Shown: positions 8,766 through 17,888 of the stretch, piece after piece
How positions within the stretch are numbered: the first letter of the stretch is position 1
Layout: each line of letters starts with the position of its first letter
Origin: Candidatus Bathyarchaeota archaeon
Lineage (GTDB): Archaea; Thermoproteota; Bathyarchaeia; Bathyarchaeales; Bathycorpusculaceae
NCBI GenBank assembly: GCA_026014665.1
Contig: JAOZHX010000015.1
Span: 1-45,722, forward strand
DNA: 45,722 nucleotides
Direction of reading: 5' to 3'
Notes under the pieces: generated by a model
The model's database searches: none
Told to the model about the DNA's origin: nothing
The model's input: the letters and a program-made list of their open reading frames with translations, nothing else
Program-made: the position numbers and the translations under genes

Positions 8766-9166
8766 TCTGCTTTGGCTCCTCTAATGTCCTCAAGCCAAAC
8801 TCCGCGTCCACTGACGATTTCAAAGTCAGGGCTACCGCAGGTGGGGCACTTGATATACGTGTGAGCTACTTCAGGAACGAAATGGATGGCTTCGGCGGTG
8901 GCTTTGTCGAGGTTTTTTAGGCTGAATTGCCAAGTTGTTGCGCAGACTCTGCATTTGAGGGTAGATTTAGCTTTGCGGATGTGAAATTTTGCATTCTCAA
9001 ACAGACCCGTTTTCATCTGGGCAAGGGCAAACCGCAGAATTTGGGGTTCAACTTGCTGAAGCTCTCCAACCCTAATCGTGATATCGGTTACCTTCTTTAG
9101 TTTCTCTTGCTCTGCAACCTGTCGTGCTGAGGTGAGAATTGCTTCGGCTAGCGCCCATTCATGCAT
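8762..9166 (-). CDS. hypA: Hydrogenase nickel incorporation protein HypA
   Basis: 134 residues starting MHEW, with the nickel-binding His2-Glu3 of the family, and two zinc knuckles CRVC (72-75) and CPTC (107-110). Delivers nickel to the large subunit of NiFe hydrogenases together with the ATPase encoded immediately downstream. First gene of a three-gene minus-strand operon. The upstream region is shared with the divergent FMN reductase gene and contains a box A-like TTCTTTTATTG for this gene around 9197-9207. No hydrogenase subunit is in the window. Confidence 0.92.
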   Translation of the reverse strand: MHEWALAEAILTSARQVAEQEKLKKVTDITIRVGELQQVEPQILRFALAQMKTGLFENAKFHIRKAKSTLKCRVCATTWQFSLKNLDKATAEAIHFVPEVAHTYIKCPTCGSPDFEIVSGRGVWLEDIRGAKAD

Positions 9167-9276
9167 ACCTAATTAGGGTTTGTGGCAACAATAAAAGAAT
9201 ATTGCACCTAACTTAGGCAACTACCTTTAAATCTTCAAATATAACTTTAATTTACTTGTTTCTTGAGTGTTTTTTT

Positions 9277-9840
9277 ATGGAGGAAACAATAAAGATTTTA
9301 GCTTTCGCTGGAAGCCTCCGAAGGGGCTCCTACAACAAAGCCTTGGTTCGCACTGCCGTCGAAGTGGCACCATCAAACGTAGTCATAGATGTTTTCGATT
9401 TGGAAGGCATCCCACCTTACAATGGAGACATCGAAAACACACCACCGCCAAGAGTGACGGAATTCAAAAGCAAAATCAAAGCAGCCGACGCCCTGCTGAT
9501 GGCAACCCCTGAATACAATTACTCCGTCTCAGGTGTACTCAAAAACGCCATCGACTGGGCAAGCAGACCCAAAGAAGGCAACCCCCTTCAGGGCAAACCT
9601 GTCGCCATCATGAGCGCCTCCACAGGCAGTTTTGGTGGAGTAAGGGCTCAGTATCACCTGCGGCAATGTTTTGTCTTCTTAGATATGCACCCCATTAACG
9701 ACCCCCAAGTTATGCTCTCAGATGCAGCCAAAAATGTTGATGCTGAGGGAAGGGTAACCAACGAGCAAACCAGACAACTCATAAGGCAGCTTTTGGATGC
9801 GTTGGTTGCATGGACAATTAAGCTTAAAACTAAGCCATAA
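9277..9840 (+). CDS. NADPH-dependent FMN reductase family flavoprotein
   Basis: 187 residues from ATG 9277; a TTG 21 bases earlier only adds a hydrophobic stub. Flavodoxin-like fold of the azoreductase/chromate-reductase family: AGSLRRGSYNKAL binds FMN phosphate, and MATPEYNYSVSGVLKNAIDW is the family signature (P-E-Y-N). Likely a soluble quinone or flavin reductase. A box A-like CTTTAAATC about 50 bases upstream supports a separate promoter. Confidence 0.9.
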   Translation: MEETIKILAFAGSLRRGSYNKALVRTAVEVAPSNVVIDVFDLEGIPPYNGDIENTPPPRVTEFKSKIKAADALLMATPEYNYSVSGVLKNAIDWASRPKEGNPLQGKPVAIMSASTGSFGGVRAQYHLRQCFVFLDMHPINDPQVMLSDAAKNVDAEGRVTNEQTRQLIRQLLDALVAWTIKLKTKP

Positions 9841-9921
9841 TATTCTTTTGGCTACTTTAGCGCTAAGTTTGCAAAGCCTTAAAATGGTCAGCGCCCACGT
9901 TAACGATTGGCGAACTCTTCC

Positions 9922-11214
9922 ATGAAAGTCATAGCTGACCTACATATCCACGGCAAATACAGCCGCGCGACCAGCGAGCAGATGAACTTAACAGAAATCG
10001 CTCGGTACGCAAAAATTAAAGGGCTCAATCTAGTCGGCACTGGCGACTTCACCCATACCTCTTGGTTTAAAGAAATAGAAGAGACCGCCGTGCAGGACGG
10101 CGACTCGAACCTCTTCAAACTTAAAAACAATGATTCGCCAGTGCGTTTTATGCTTCAAACCGAAGTCTGCACTATCTGGGACCATAAAGGTGAATCGAAA
10201 AAAGTCCATCACGTAATACTTACCCCAACGTTGGAGACGGCTACTCAAATCAACGAGCGGTTAGCGCGTTTCGGTAACTTAGCCTCAGACGGCAGACCCA
10301 TCCTTAATGCTTCAGCATCGCAAGTGGTCGAAGAAGTGATGTCTGTTTCAGGCGAAAACATGGTTTTTCCAGCGCATGCTTGGACGCCTTGGTTTAGCAT
10401 TTTTGGAGCTTTCAGCGGCTTTGATACCATGGAGGACTGCTACCAAGACATGACCAAACACATCCACGCTCTCGAAACGGGCTTAAGCAGTGATCCTCCG
10501 ATGAACTGGCGACTGAGCAAACTTGACCATTACGCATTGCTTTCAAACAGCGACTGCCATAGCTTTTGGCCTTGGCGAATCGGCAGAGAAGCCAACATCT
10601 TTGAACTGCAAAGCCTAACTTACAAAGAAGTCACCGATGCAATAATCGCCAACGACCCCGCCCACTTCAAATACACTATCGAAACTGACCCAGCATACGG
10701 CAAATACCACTGGACAGGACATCGCAACTGCAAAATCTCCATGCCACCACAAGAAGCCATAAAATTCGGCAACCAGTGCCCGGTTTGCCGCAGAAAACTC
10801 ACCAAAGGCGTTGAGCAACGAGTGGAAGAACTCGCCGACCGTCCAAGCAACTATAAACGTGACAGAGCACCAGGTTTCTGGCGGCTTCTGCCTCTCTCCG
10901 AGGTTATAGCCACAGTGCTAGATAGCGGTTCACCTTCCACTCAAACGGTATGGAAAAAATACAGTTCGCTAATCGAGCGTTTCGGCGACGAATACAACGT
11001 ACTTATCGAGGCACCCTTGGAAGCTATGATGGAAGTAGTGGAGGCTCCGATTGCTCAAGCTATCGTTAAAGTCAGAGAGGGCACAGCGAAAGTTGCCCCT
11101 GGATACGACGGCGTTTATGGACAGCTTATCTTGGGAATTGACACGCCAGCTCCCAAAACTAAGGTGGCTCCACAGGCAACGAACGTGCAGAAGAGCATGA
11201 GCGATTTCTGGTAA
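9922..11214 (+). CDS. Endonuclease Q-like PHP-domain nuclease
   Basis: 430 residues from ATG 9922 (MKVIADLHIHGKYS). A PHP metal site is visible: DLHIHGKYSR near the start, GTGDFTH, LQTEV, FPAHAW and SNSDCHS. After it come a Cys4 zinc module (HRNCKIS...QCPVCRRKL) and a helical tail ending QKSMSDFW, which resembles a PCNA-interacting tail. This order matches archaeal EndoQ, which nicks DNA 5' of hypoxanthine, uracil and abasic sites. The shorter start is chosen because PHP proteins begin immediately before the first metal motif. Confidence 0.88.
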   Translation: MKVIADLHIHGKYSRATSEQMNLTEIARYAKIKGLNLVGTGDFTHTSWFKEIEETAVQDGDSNLFKLKNNDSPVRFMLQTEVCTIWDHKGESKKVHHVILTPTLETATQINERLARFGNLASDGRPILNASASQVVEEVMSVSGENMVFPAHAWTPWFSIFGAFSGFDTMEDCYQDMTKHIHALETGLSSDPPMNWRLSKLDHYALLSNSDCHSFWPWRIGREANIFELQSLTYKEVTDAIIANDPAHFKYTIETDPAYGKYHWTGHRNCKISMPPQEAIKFGNQCPVCRRKLTKGVEQRVEELADRPSNYKRDRAPGFWRLLPLSEVIATVLDSGSPSTQTVWKKYSSLIERFGDEYNVLIEAPLEAMMEVVEAPIAQAIVKVREGTAKVAPGYDGVYGQLILGIDTPAPKTKVAPQATNVQKSMSDFW

Positions 11215-11305
11215 AAAAAAATTGGGGACGTTGTTACATATTTTCAATGCGTATTGTTTAATTCCTACAAGCAGTTTCTAATCAACATAAAAGGGCGGTT
11301 TTGCT

Positions 11306-12691
11306 TTGAGAGAGCTTCTCACTAAAATCACTGATCTGGCAACCCAAAAATTGGGTGCTCAATACGCCGAAGCCCGCGGGCAAAAACTTTTCAAAACTAG
11401 CCTAACGCTAAAAGAAGAACGCATAGAAGCCGCAAAACAGGGCATTGAAAGCGGCGTTGCCATCCGCGTGCTGTTTAACGGTGCATGGGGGTTTGCTTCA
11501 GTCGGAAGCTTGGACTCTGCAATTTTGAAGAGCGCACTTTCAGATGCATGCAAGATGGCAAAAGTGGCGAGCACAAAGCTAAGGGCGCCCATAAAACTTG
11601 CTTCGGTTAAGGCTATCAGCGATCGAGTGGTTGTTAAGCCGAAGATAAATCCTTCTGAAGTTCAGATGGAGGACAAAATAAATACCGCTCTTGCAGTGAA
11701 CAAAACGATATTGAGTTTTGATAACCGAGTGAAAAGCTGCGGTTTGGATTACTTTGATTTAACTGGTACAAGCGTGTTTGTGAACAGCGATGGCACCAGC
11801 ATCGAACAGGATAAGCTCTATGTTTGGTCACGCATAACAGCGTCCGCGCAAAGCGAGGGTGTGTTCACCTTTAGCCGGGAAGAAATCGGCTCCACAGCAG
11901 GCTATGCACTATTCGACCAACAACCCCCCGAAGAACTAGGAAAGAAAGTCGCTAAACGTGCCATTCAACAGCTAAACGCTAAATCGGTGAAGGGTGGCAA
12001 GTTTCCCGTGGTTTTAGGACCAAACGTTGTAGGCGTGTTTGTGCATGAAGCATTTGGGCATTTGGCAGAAGCTGATTTGGCTCTTTCAGGCGGCGTGTTA
12101 GCAAACAATTTAGGGAAAAAGATTGGTTCCAACTTGGTAACATTTTATGATGATGGAACGATTGAGGGTTCTTTTGGCGCTTTCAAATATGACGATGAAG
12201 GTGTTGCAAGCCAAAAAACCCTGCTCATAAAAGACGGCGTTGTTGCAGGGTTGATGCATAACCGAGAAACCGCACAAAAATTTGGCGCTGAACCCACCGG
12301 CAACGCTAGGGCAGAGGATTTTCATGTGGAACCCATCATTCGGATGCGTTGCACCTATATGGCGCCAAGAGATCAAACCCTCGAAGAACTCGTCGAAGGC
12401 GTTAAGTCAGGGTATTACTTTAAGAGCTTTCGCGGTGGACAAGCTAACTTGGACGGAACTTTTCAAGTAGGCATCCAAGAAGGGTACGAAATAGTCGACG
12501 GTGAAATTGGGGCTCCAGTGCGCAACGCCTCGATTAGCGGCAACACACTAGAGACGCTACATCAAGTTGACGGCGTGGGGAAGGATTTCCAGTTGGATCC
12601 TGGAAGATGCGGTAAAGGTCAAACCGCATTCATCGGCGATGGTGGACCGCACATCAGAGTTAAGGAGATGATTGTCGGTGGCAGTGCTTGA
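11306..12691 (+). CDS. tldD: TldD metalloprotease subunit
   Basis: 461 residues. The zinc motif HEAFGH (247-252) is present, as in the catalytic TldD subunit of the TldD/TldE protease, which trims unfolded peptides and matures some modified peptides. The downstream tldE overlaps by about 14-20 bases. The TTG start at 11306 follows a weak purine-rich site; the N-terminus aligns in kind with the family ([14 protein letters not shown]). No precursor peptide is obvious close by, so a housekeeping peptidase role is more likely. Confidence 0.93.
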   Translation: MRELLTKITDLATQKLGAQYAEARGQKLFKTSLTLKEERIEAAKQGIESGVAIRVLFNGAWGFASVGSLDSAILKSALSDACKMAKVASTKLRAPIKLASVKAISDRVVVKPKINPSEVQMEDKINTALAVNKTILSFDNRVKSCGLDYFDLTGTSVFVNSDGTSIEQDKLYVWSRITASAQSEGVFTFSREEIGSTAGYALFDQQPPEELGKKVAKRAIQQLNAKSVKGGKFPVVLGPNVVGVFVHEAFGHLAEADLALSGGVLANNLGKKIGSNLVTFYDDGTIEGSFGAFKYDDEGVASQKTLLIKDGVVAGLMHNRETAQKFGAEPTGNARAEDFHVEPIIRMRCTYMAPRDQTLEELVEGVKSGYYFKSFRGGQANLDGTFQVGIQEGYEIVDGEIGAPVRNASISGNTLETLHQVDGVGKDFQLDPGRCGKGQTAFIGDGGPHIRVKEMIVGGSA

Positions 12692-14042
12692 AAAAGCCAC
12701 GATGTTGAGTATAGCTGAGAAGGCTGTTGAGGAAGCTTTAAGAAAAGGCGCGCAAGAGGTTGAGGCTTACGTTTACGAGGGACAAGCCACAAACATCGGC
12801 ATTGAACTCGGGCAAATCAGTAAGTCTAACCGAATCATCGACCGAGGCATCGGCATTCGGATTGCCATCAACAAAGCAATCGGCTTTGCTTACACAAACG
12901 TCATCGACGACTCAAAAGCAATCGAAACTGCAGTTGCCAGCGCGTTGAGCGCAGCAAAAGCAAGCAAACCTGACCCAGATTGGAAAGGGTTGCCCCAAAA
13001 GAAATCATACGCACCAACCGAGAAAACGTTTGATAAAAAAATTCTTGAATTGAGCTCTGAAGAATTGGTTAATGTTGCAGCAACCATGTTGGATGCCGCT
13101 GGTCAGGCGGATAAACGGGTTTTTCCCATCGAAGGCGGCGTAGGTGGCGGTTATGTTTCCCATGCGGTTGCCAACTCGAATGGGGTTGAAGGGTTTGATG
13201 GGGGCACTATGGTGGAGTGTAGCTTGGCGACGTTGGCTAAGGAAGGCGGTTCTGTGACGCCGGTATGCTTTGAATTTGACGCCTCAAGAGAGTATAATCT
13301 AGATCCTACATGGGTTGGTAAAGAAGCTGCTCGTTTGGCGGTAACGGCTTTGAAAACTAAATCTGTTGAAACCAAATCTGCCAAGGTTATTTTCACGCAA
13401 TTTGCGTTACAAGACCTTTTGAGTTACACACTCATCAACGCCATTAAAGCCGATAGCGTGCAGAGGAACCAGTCGCCATTCAAGGGAAAAATAGGAGAAA
13501 AAGTCGCTTCAGAAAACCTGACAATCTTTGATGACGGCTTGTTTGTTGGTGGGCTGAGGACATCGGTATTTGACGGTGAAGGGGTGCCGCATCAAAAAAC
13601 GGCCGTTATAGAAAGGGGTATTCTGAAAAATTTTATTTACGACAACTATTCGGCTAAAAAGGAAGACAAAGAAAGCACAGGGAACGCAGCAAGAGCAGGA
13701 TACCTCTCTACACCGAATATTGACACAACGAATTTTCACCTTATGCCGGGAGCAAAAACAACCGATGAAATGCTTGCCGAAGTGGATGATGGCTTAATCG
13801 TCTATTATTTGCAAGGTGCGCACAGCAGCAACCCTGTCAGCGGCGAATTCTCCGTCGTAGCCACACCTGCGTGGAAAATAAAAGATGGCAAAATTACTCA
13901 TTCCTCGCGAGGGGTAATGCTGGCAGGCAACGTATTTGAAGTGCTCAAAAACATCAGCGTAATAGGCGGTAACGAGCGTCAAATGGGTTCGATGATTGCT
14001 CCGTGGGTGCAGGTGGAAAACGTCAGAGTCATCGGCAAATAG
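12678..14042 (+). CDS. tldE: TldE/PmbA subunit of the TldD/TldE protease
   Basis: About 454 residues, paralogue of TldD without the HExxxH zinc motif; it is the structural partner of the heterodimer. Motifs include [26 protein letters not shown] and [13 protein letters not shown]. The GTG at 12678 is chosen because AAGGAGATGA lies six bases ahead of it, inside the end of tldD; TTG 12672 would be too near this site. Overlap and spacing indicate translational coupling. Confidence 0.92.
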   Translation: MAVLEKATMLSIAEKAVEEALRKGAQEVEAYVYEGQATNIGIELGQISKSNRIIDRGIGIRIAINKAIGFAYTNVIDDSKAIETAVASALSAAKASKPDPDWKGLPQKKSYAPTEKTFDKKILELSSEELVNVAATMLDAAGQADKRVFPIEGGVGGGYVSHAVANSNGVEGFDGGTMVECSLATLAKEGGSVTPVCFEFDASREYNLDPTWVGKEAARLAVTALKTKSVETKSAKVIFTQFALQDLLSYTLINAIKADSVQRNQSPFKGKIGEKVASENLTIFDDGLFVGGLRTSVFDGEGVPHQKTAVIERGILKNFIYDNYSAKKEDKESTGNAARAGYLSTPNIDTTNFHLMPGAKTTDEMLAEVDDGLIVYYLQGAHSSNPVSGEFSVVATPAWKIKDGKITHSSRGVMLAGNVFEVLKNISVIGGNERQMGSMIAPWVQVENVRVIGK

Positions 14043-14046
14043 ATAG

Positions 14047-15228
14047 TTAAGCCCAGAAACTCTTGGAATATTCGCCTAGCACGCCTTCGTAGATGTGTGT
14101 TGTCTGCTGGGCAATCTTTTCCCAATCATACCGTTCTTGCACGCGACGATAAGCGTTAGTTTTAAGTTGTTTGGCAAAGGTATCGTCGAGCAAGACTTTG
14201 GTTATCCCCCATGCTAGCGAATCGGGGTTGTTTGGATATACCTTCACGCCTGTAACACCGTGTTCAATGATTTCTGACAACCCCCCTGTGTCAGAGGCAA
14301 CCACTGGACTCTGAGCCGCCATGGCTTCAAGCGCAACTATGCCAAAGGGTTCAAAGAGTGAGGGTACGACAGACACGTCTGCGATTCGCTGCAGTTTCTG
14401 TAGACTTTCCTCGTCCATGAAGCCTTGGAAAAGCACTTTATGCTCTAACCCCATGCTGCGAACGATGTTTAGAAGTTGCTCTTTCATGTAGCCACTGCCA
14501 ACTATTATGAATTTAGCGTTGGCGTTGCTGAGAATTTTTGGCACCGAGTTGATGAGCACATGAATGCCCTTCTCGTAAACAAGCCGTCCGACGAATAGTA
14601 CGATTTTTTCTTCAGGCAGTGCAAATTTGCTTCGGAAAGCTTTCAAGTCTTGATTTGAATCATAACAGTGCACGTTAACGCCGTTTGGCACCATGACAAG
14701 TTTGTCGTTAGGTAAGCCAAAAGCGTATTTGACATGCGATATCATGTAGTCGCTGCAACAGATGACTTTCCAAGCTTCATAAGTGAGCCACGCTTCAGTT
14801 TCATGAATCATACGTTCGGTAAGGGTATGCAGCCCATCGCGTCGCCCCATCTCAGTCGAATGCATGGTGACAAGGAGCGGTTTTCTGAAAATATGCTTTA
14901 ACCCGATGCCGGCGTTTGCCACCAGCCAATCATGAGCATGGAAAACGTCAATTTTATCGGCGATTTTTCGGGTCAGAGCAGCTGTTTCCCTTTGCATGTT
15001 CATATTCATCAAATAAACCCATGTGGCGAAGTCGGGGGATGGGTTCTTGTAAGAATCCACTCGGTAAACTTCCACGCCATCGATTACTTCGTGCGCCGGC
15101 GCTCCTGGGAAATCACAGGTTATTACATAAACTTTAACGTCTTGCTTTGCGAGGCTCTTGGAGAGGAAGTAGATGTGCGGAGATATGCCTCCGATGACTC
15201 TTGGGGGATACTCCCAGCTCAGCATCAT
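14047..15228 (-). CDS. GT4-family glycosyltransferase, glycogen synthase-like
   Basis: 393 residues with two Rossmann-type domains (GT-B fold). The N-terminus has SWEYPPRVIGGISPH, a nucleotide-sugar synthase signature; the C-terminal half has FVGRLVYEKGIHVLI and the E-x7-E motif EPFGIVALE. Probably adds glucose to an alpha-glucan or related acceptor, given the GH57 enzyme in the same cluster. It starts 10 bases after the stop of a half-length relative with the same opening motif. The N-terminal strand before SWEYPP is shorter than normal, so the real start could be upstream in a non-standard codon. Confidence 0.9.
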   Translation of the reverse strand: MMLSWEYPPRVIGGISPHIYFLSKSLAKQDVKVYVITCDFPGAPAHEVIDGVEVYRVDSYKNPSPDFATWVYLMNMNMQRETAALTRKIADKIDVFHAHDWLVANAGIGLKHIFRKPLLVTMHSTEMGRRDGLHTLTERMIHETEAWLTYEAWKVICCSDYMISHVKYAFGLPNDKLVMVPNGVNVHCYDSNQDLKAFRSKFALPEEKIVLFVGRLVYEKGIHVLINSVPKILSNANAKFIIVGSGYMKEQLLNIVRSMGLEHKVLFQGFMDEESLQKLQRIADVSVVPSLFEPFGIVALEAMAAQSPVVASDTGGLSEIIEHGVTGVKVYPNNPDSLAWGITKVLLDDTFAKQLKTNAYRRVQERYDWEKIAQQTTHIYEGVLGEYSKSFWA

Positions 15229-15238
15229 GACAGTGAGT

Positions 15239-15868
15239 TTATGCTTCGTTTCCCTTAACCTCCGCTACGCTGTTGTAGAGTTTTAGGACTTCTTGTATCC
15301 AAGAGTTGGGTTCGGTTGATATTACGGTTATTTTTTCTTTGGGAACTTTGTATATGCGGATAACTTCTTCTTTCATCCACTCAGATTTGACGCTTACACC
15401 TTTTGCTTCAAAGAAGCCTAACCATTCGATGCTTTTGATAGCCATGTTATACGATGAGTTAGCTGTGGGAGAACGGTGATCTTCTAAACTCTCTACTGAA
15501 TAAATGAAGGGTATGCCAAGGGCGTTCTTGAGCGTGACTGCAGCAGGTATAAAATGCCAATCAAAGACATCTATTATGTCTATTTGCTTGTTGTTTTCAT
15601 AATAAATGTTGGCTGCAACTCGCTCTATTTCTTGGTTTAACGTTAAAACCCAGGTGAGAACGCCGATGTGGGTTCGAACGGGGTTTGAAACTCTATAGGT
15701 TTGGACGCCTGTGGGTTCTTGTGTTTTTCCAGTGGCGGAGTCATCGTAGGTTACGACGTTAACGTCTACTTGCTTGCTAGACAATTGAGTGGTTAACGAT
15801 TTTACGTATAACGCGAGTTGACCTACCACTCGAGGCGGATATTCCCAAGAAAAAATTACGGTGCGCAT
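15239..15868 (-). CDS. Stand-alone N-terminal half of a GT-B glycosyltransferase
   Basis: 209 residues starting MRTVIFSWEYPPRVVG, clearly related to the first domain of the GT4 protein encoded next (shared SWEYPPR, DVFDWHF equivalent of HAHDWL, and the same strand order). The nucleotide-binding second domain is absent and the gene ends in a normal stop. It may be a binding or regulatory partner of the full enzyme, or a paralogue that lost its catalytic half. Seven bases separate it from the upstream winged-helix gene. The frame is intact with no sign of decay. Confidence 0.72.
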   Translation of the reverse strand: MRTVIFSWEYPPRVVGQLALYVKSLTTQLSSKQVDVNVVTYDDSATGKTQEPTGVQTYRVSNPVRTHIGVLTWVLTLNQEIERVAANIYYENNKQIDIIDVFDWHFIPAAVTLKNALGIPFIYSVESLEDHRSPTANSSYNMAIKSIEWLGFFEAKGVSVKSEWMKEEVIRIYKVPKEKITVISTEPNSWIQEVLKLYNSVAEVKGNEA

Positions 15869-15875
15869 GTTTCCA

Positions 15876-16127
15876 CTATGTGAAGAGCGAGCAGACCTTA
15901 ATTATTCCTCTACCGTTAAGATAGTACCATTTTTTCCCTTCGTTATCAGTGAAACTTTCAGCAAACCCCTCGGACTTATACCTATCAAGTATACCTTCAA
16001 TTTCATGAGGGTCTTTCCCTAAAAGCCGCGCTACTTCTTCGCCACGCCTTGCCAAATCTGCGGCTGTCGCACATAAATTATGGAGAGTTTGCAGTACCTT
16101 ATCTGGGAATGGAAGCTCTTCTCTCAT
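15876..16127 (-). CDS. Small winged-helix protein
   Basis: 83 residues. Predicted helix-turn-helix around LARRGEEVARLLGKDPHEIE, followed by a wing (YKSEGFAESFTDNEGKKWYYL). Likely a DNA-binding regulator of the surrounding glucan genes, though it could be a non-DNA-binding wing adaptor. A box A at 16168-16175 gives it a promoter separate from the GH57 gene. Confidence 0.65.
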   Translation of the reverse strand: MREELPFPDKVLQTLHNLCATAADLARRGEEVARLLGKDPHEIEGILDRYKSEGFAESFTDNEGKKWYYLNGRGIIKVCSLFT

Positions 16128-16167
16128 TTCAAACGCACCTTACTGTCAAATTATACGGCAACTTAAT

Positions 16168-16175
16168 CTTATAAA
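16168..16175 (-). promoter_or_regulatory. Box A promoter before the small winged-helix gene
   Basis: Minus strand TTTATAAG, about 40 bases ahead of the winged-helix start, in the 66-base gap after the GH57 gene. It suggests the last three genes of the cluster can be transcribed without GH57. Confidence 0.45.
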
Positions 16176-16193
16176 TGCATACCAACAGCTTTT

Positions 16194-17741
16194 TTAAAAG
16201 AGCTCAGCGGTTTCCTGTATGTGCTTTCTTTGGGAGAGATAACGCTTCTTTGCTGCTTTGATCATGGCTTTTCTTAGCGCCTCACCTTTTAGCCCTGAAG
16301 CGGCTAGCTCTCGCATATCCAATGCAAGTTTGCGGTCTTTTAAGGAAAATTTAGCCCAGCTTTCAAAATCGCGGTTTGCAGTATGGAATTCAATGGCTTT
16401 AACGTTAACTTCTTTGAGAGCATCCATGAATCCTTTGAGACTCCAAGCCATAATCCCCGTGTAGCATTCTTTGCCGACGCCGGTGTGGAACAGGAACGGC
16501 TCGTTAGCCGTCAAAATAGCCAACCGCAATCTTGCTTCAAAATCGTTAATCAGCGTTTGCGCAGCCACAAACGCGTCCATGGGAGACTCGTATGGGCTAA
16601 AATAAGAGTGTACTTCGCCTGGTCCGCCGCCTGCCGTAAACATGTAGTAGAGGTGGTCACTGGTCTGGAAGTCCCGCCACAACCGCAAGAACGTCTCGTC
16701 TCCTGCTTCTTTGATGAACGGTTCAAGCCTGCGCAGGGTCGTGTAGTATGCCCATTGCATTACGTTGCCCAGCCAGCCTGATTGGTCCCGCTGTATGTCA
16801 GCCCAAGAAACTGTGCCTTCTCCTTCCGGAACATTGATTTCGCCTGCAGAAGCATGTCTTTCAACCACTTCAGTGGGAGTTACCATCTGTAAATGGTCAA
16901 ACTTCAAAATTTCATCAGGCAAGTGCTGGAGAAAACTGTGTATGCCTGTTTCGGGCCAGTGGTGTTCGCCGAAGGTTTCGTAGTCTGGGAAGATGTTGAT
17001 GACTTCGCCTTTTGTTGTTGCTAGCCAGCGCGCGTATTTGTCGGCGGTCAGAGGCCACTCAGGCCACCACCTAGCAGAGAAGCGGAAGCCAATGTCATCT
17101 GTTAGTTTATAATTTCTCAAGAGAACTCTTATTTTTTTTGCGCCTTTGGGAGTATAGATGAAGTTGGGTGATTTTTCTCCGAGGATTTTTTCAACGCCTT
17201 CCGTGTAGATGCCTCTATAACCCATGTTCTCCACGAGGTGCGCGATGGAATTGTTGTAGAGCAGCTCTGTATTCTCAAAGACATGTGGGGTGTAACCGAG
17301 GAGGTCCTTGATTGCTTGACGATGCATCTTTGATTGTTCGATGAATTCTTCTTTGGAGGGGTAGAGGCTGGCTATCGAGTGATAGTAGGTTTGATTCAAA
17401 AACTCGGTACATCCAGAAGCGGCAAGTTGTTTGAAGGTTTCCAGCAAATCCTTATCAAACATGTCGCATTGCTCCAGAAAAACGCCTGAAACGCTAAAAG
17501 AGAACTTGACTTGCTTGCGTTCATGTTTATGCCTATCTATGAGTTCGAGGATTATCTGGTTTGAGGGAAAATAGCATTTGCGGGCTGCACGCTTAAAGAT
17601 GTCGCGATCAACTTCATTGTCAAAATAGTAATCGAAGAGCTCCGCCTTAGCCAAACGCCTAAACACTTTGCCCTCCCAAAACAGGTTCCGCCTCAACCGA
17701 TGCGGTTGATGGACCTCAAACACGAACACAACATCCGTCAT
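16194..17741 (-). CDS. GH57-family alpha-glucan enzyme (alpha-amylase-like)
   Basis: 515 residues from ATG 17741 (MTDVVFVFEVHQPHRL); a start 12 bases earlier is also possible. HQPHR near residue 12, YTEGVEKILG with the likely Glu nucleophile region, and DYETFGEHHW mark a GH57 glycoside hydrolase/transferase. Cytoplasmic, since no signal peptide is present. Close in layout to the MJ1611-type enzyme of methanogens, which sits beside glycogen synthase and glucoamylase. First gene of the minus-strand cluster with the glycosyltransferases, so it probably shapes or degrades a stored glucan. Confidence 0.92.
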   Translation of the reverse strand: MTDVVFVFEVHQPHRLRRNLFWEGKVFRRLAKAELFDYYFDNEVDRDIFKRAARKCYFPSNQIILELIDRHKHERKQVKFSFSVSGVFLEQCDMFDKDLLETFKQLAASGCTEFLNQTYYHSIASLYPSKEEFIEQSKMHRQAIKDLLGYTPHVFENTELLYNNSIAHLVENMGYRGIYTEGVEKILGEKSPNFIYTPKGAKKIRVLLRNYKLTDDIGFRFSARWWPEWPLTADKYARWLATTKGEVINIFPDYETFGEHHWPETGIHSFLQHLPDEILKFDHLQMVTPTEVVERHASAGEINVPEGEGTVSWADIQRDQSGWLGNVMQWAYYTTLRRLEPFIKEAGDETFLRLWRDFQTSDHLYYMFTAGGGPGEVHSYFSPYESPMDAFVAAQTLINDFEARLRLAILTANEPFLFHTGVGKECYTGIMAWSLKGFMDALKEVNVKAIEFHTANRDFESWAKFSLKDRKLALDMRELAASGLKGEALRKAMIKAAKKRYLSQRKHIQETAELF

Positions 17742-17888
17742 AACACTCGCCATCCTAAGCAGAAGTATTCAGAGGGCATATTTATTTCTAATTTGACCTT
17801 TTCAAGTGCCTAATAGTTTCTGAACTTAGCAAAGTTTAAGTCGTTTACAAATGTAATATTATAGCGTTAATCGAGAGAGGGGGTTGCT

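Noticed and set aside
11306..14042. TldD/TldE as part of a modified-peptide (RiPP) locus
   Set aside because: No radical SAM, YcaO or precursor peptide gene is near; the pair is common as a stand-alone protease in archaea.
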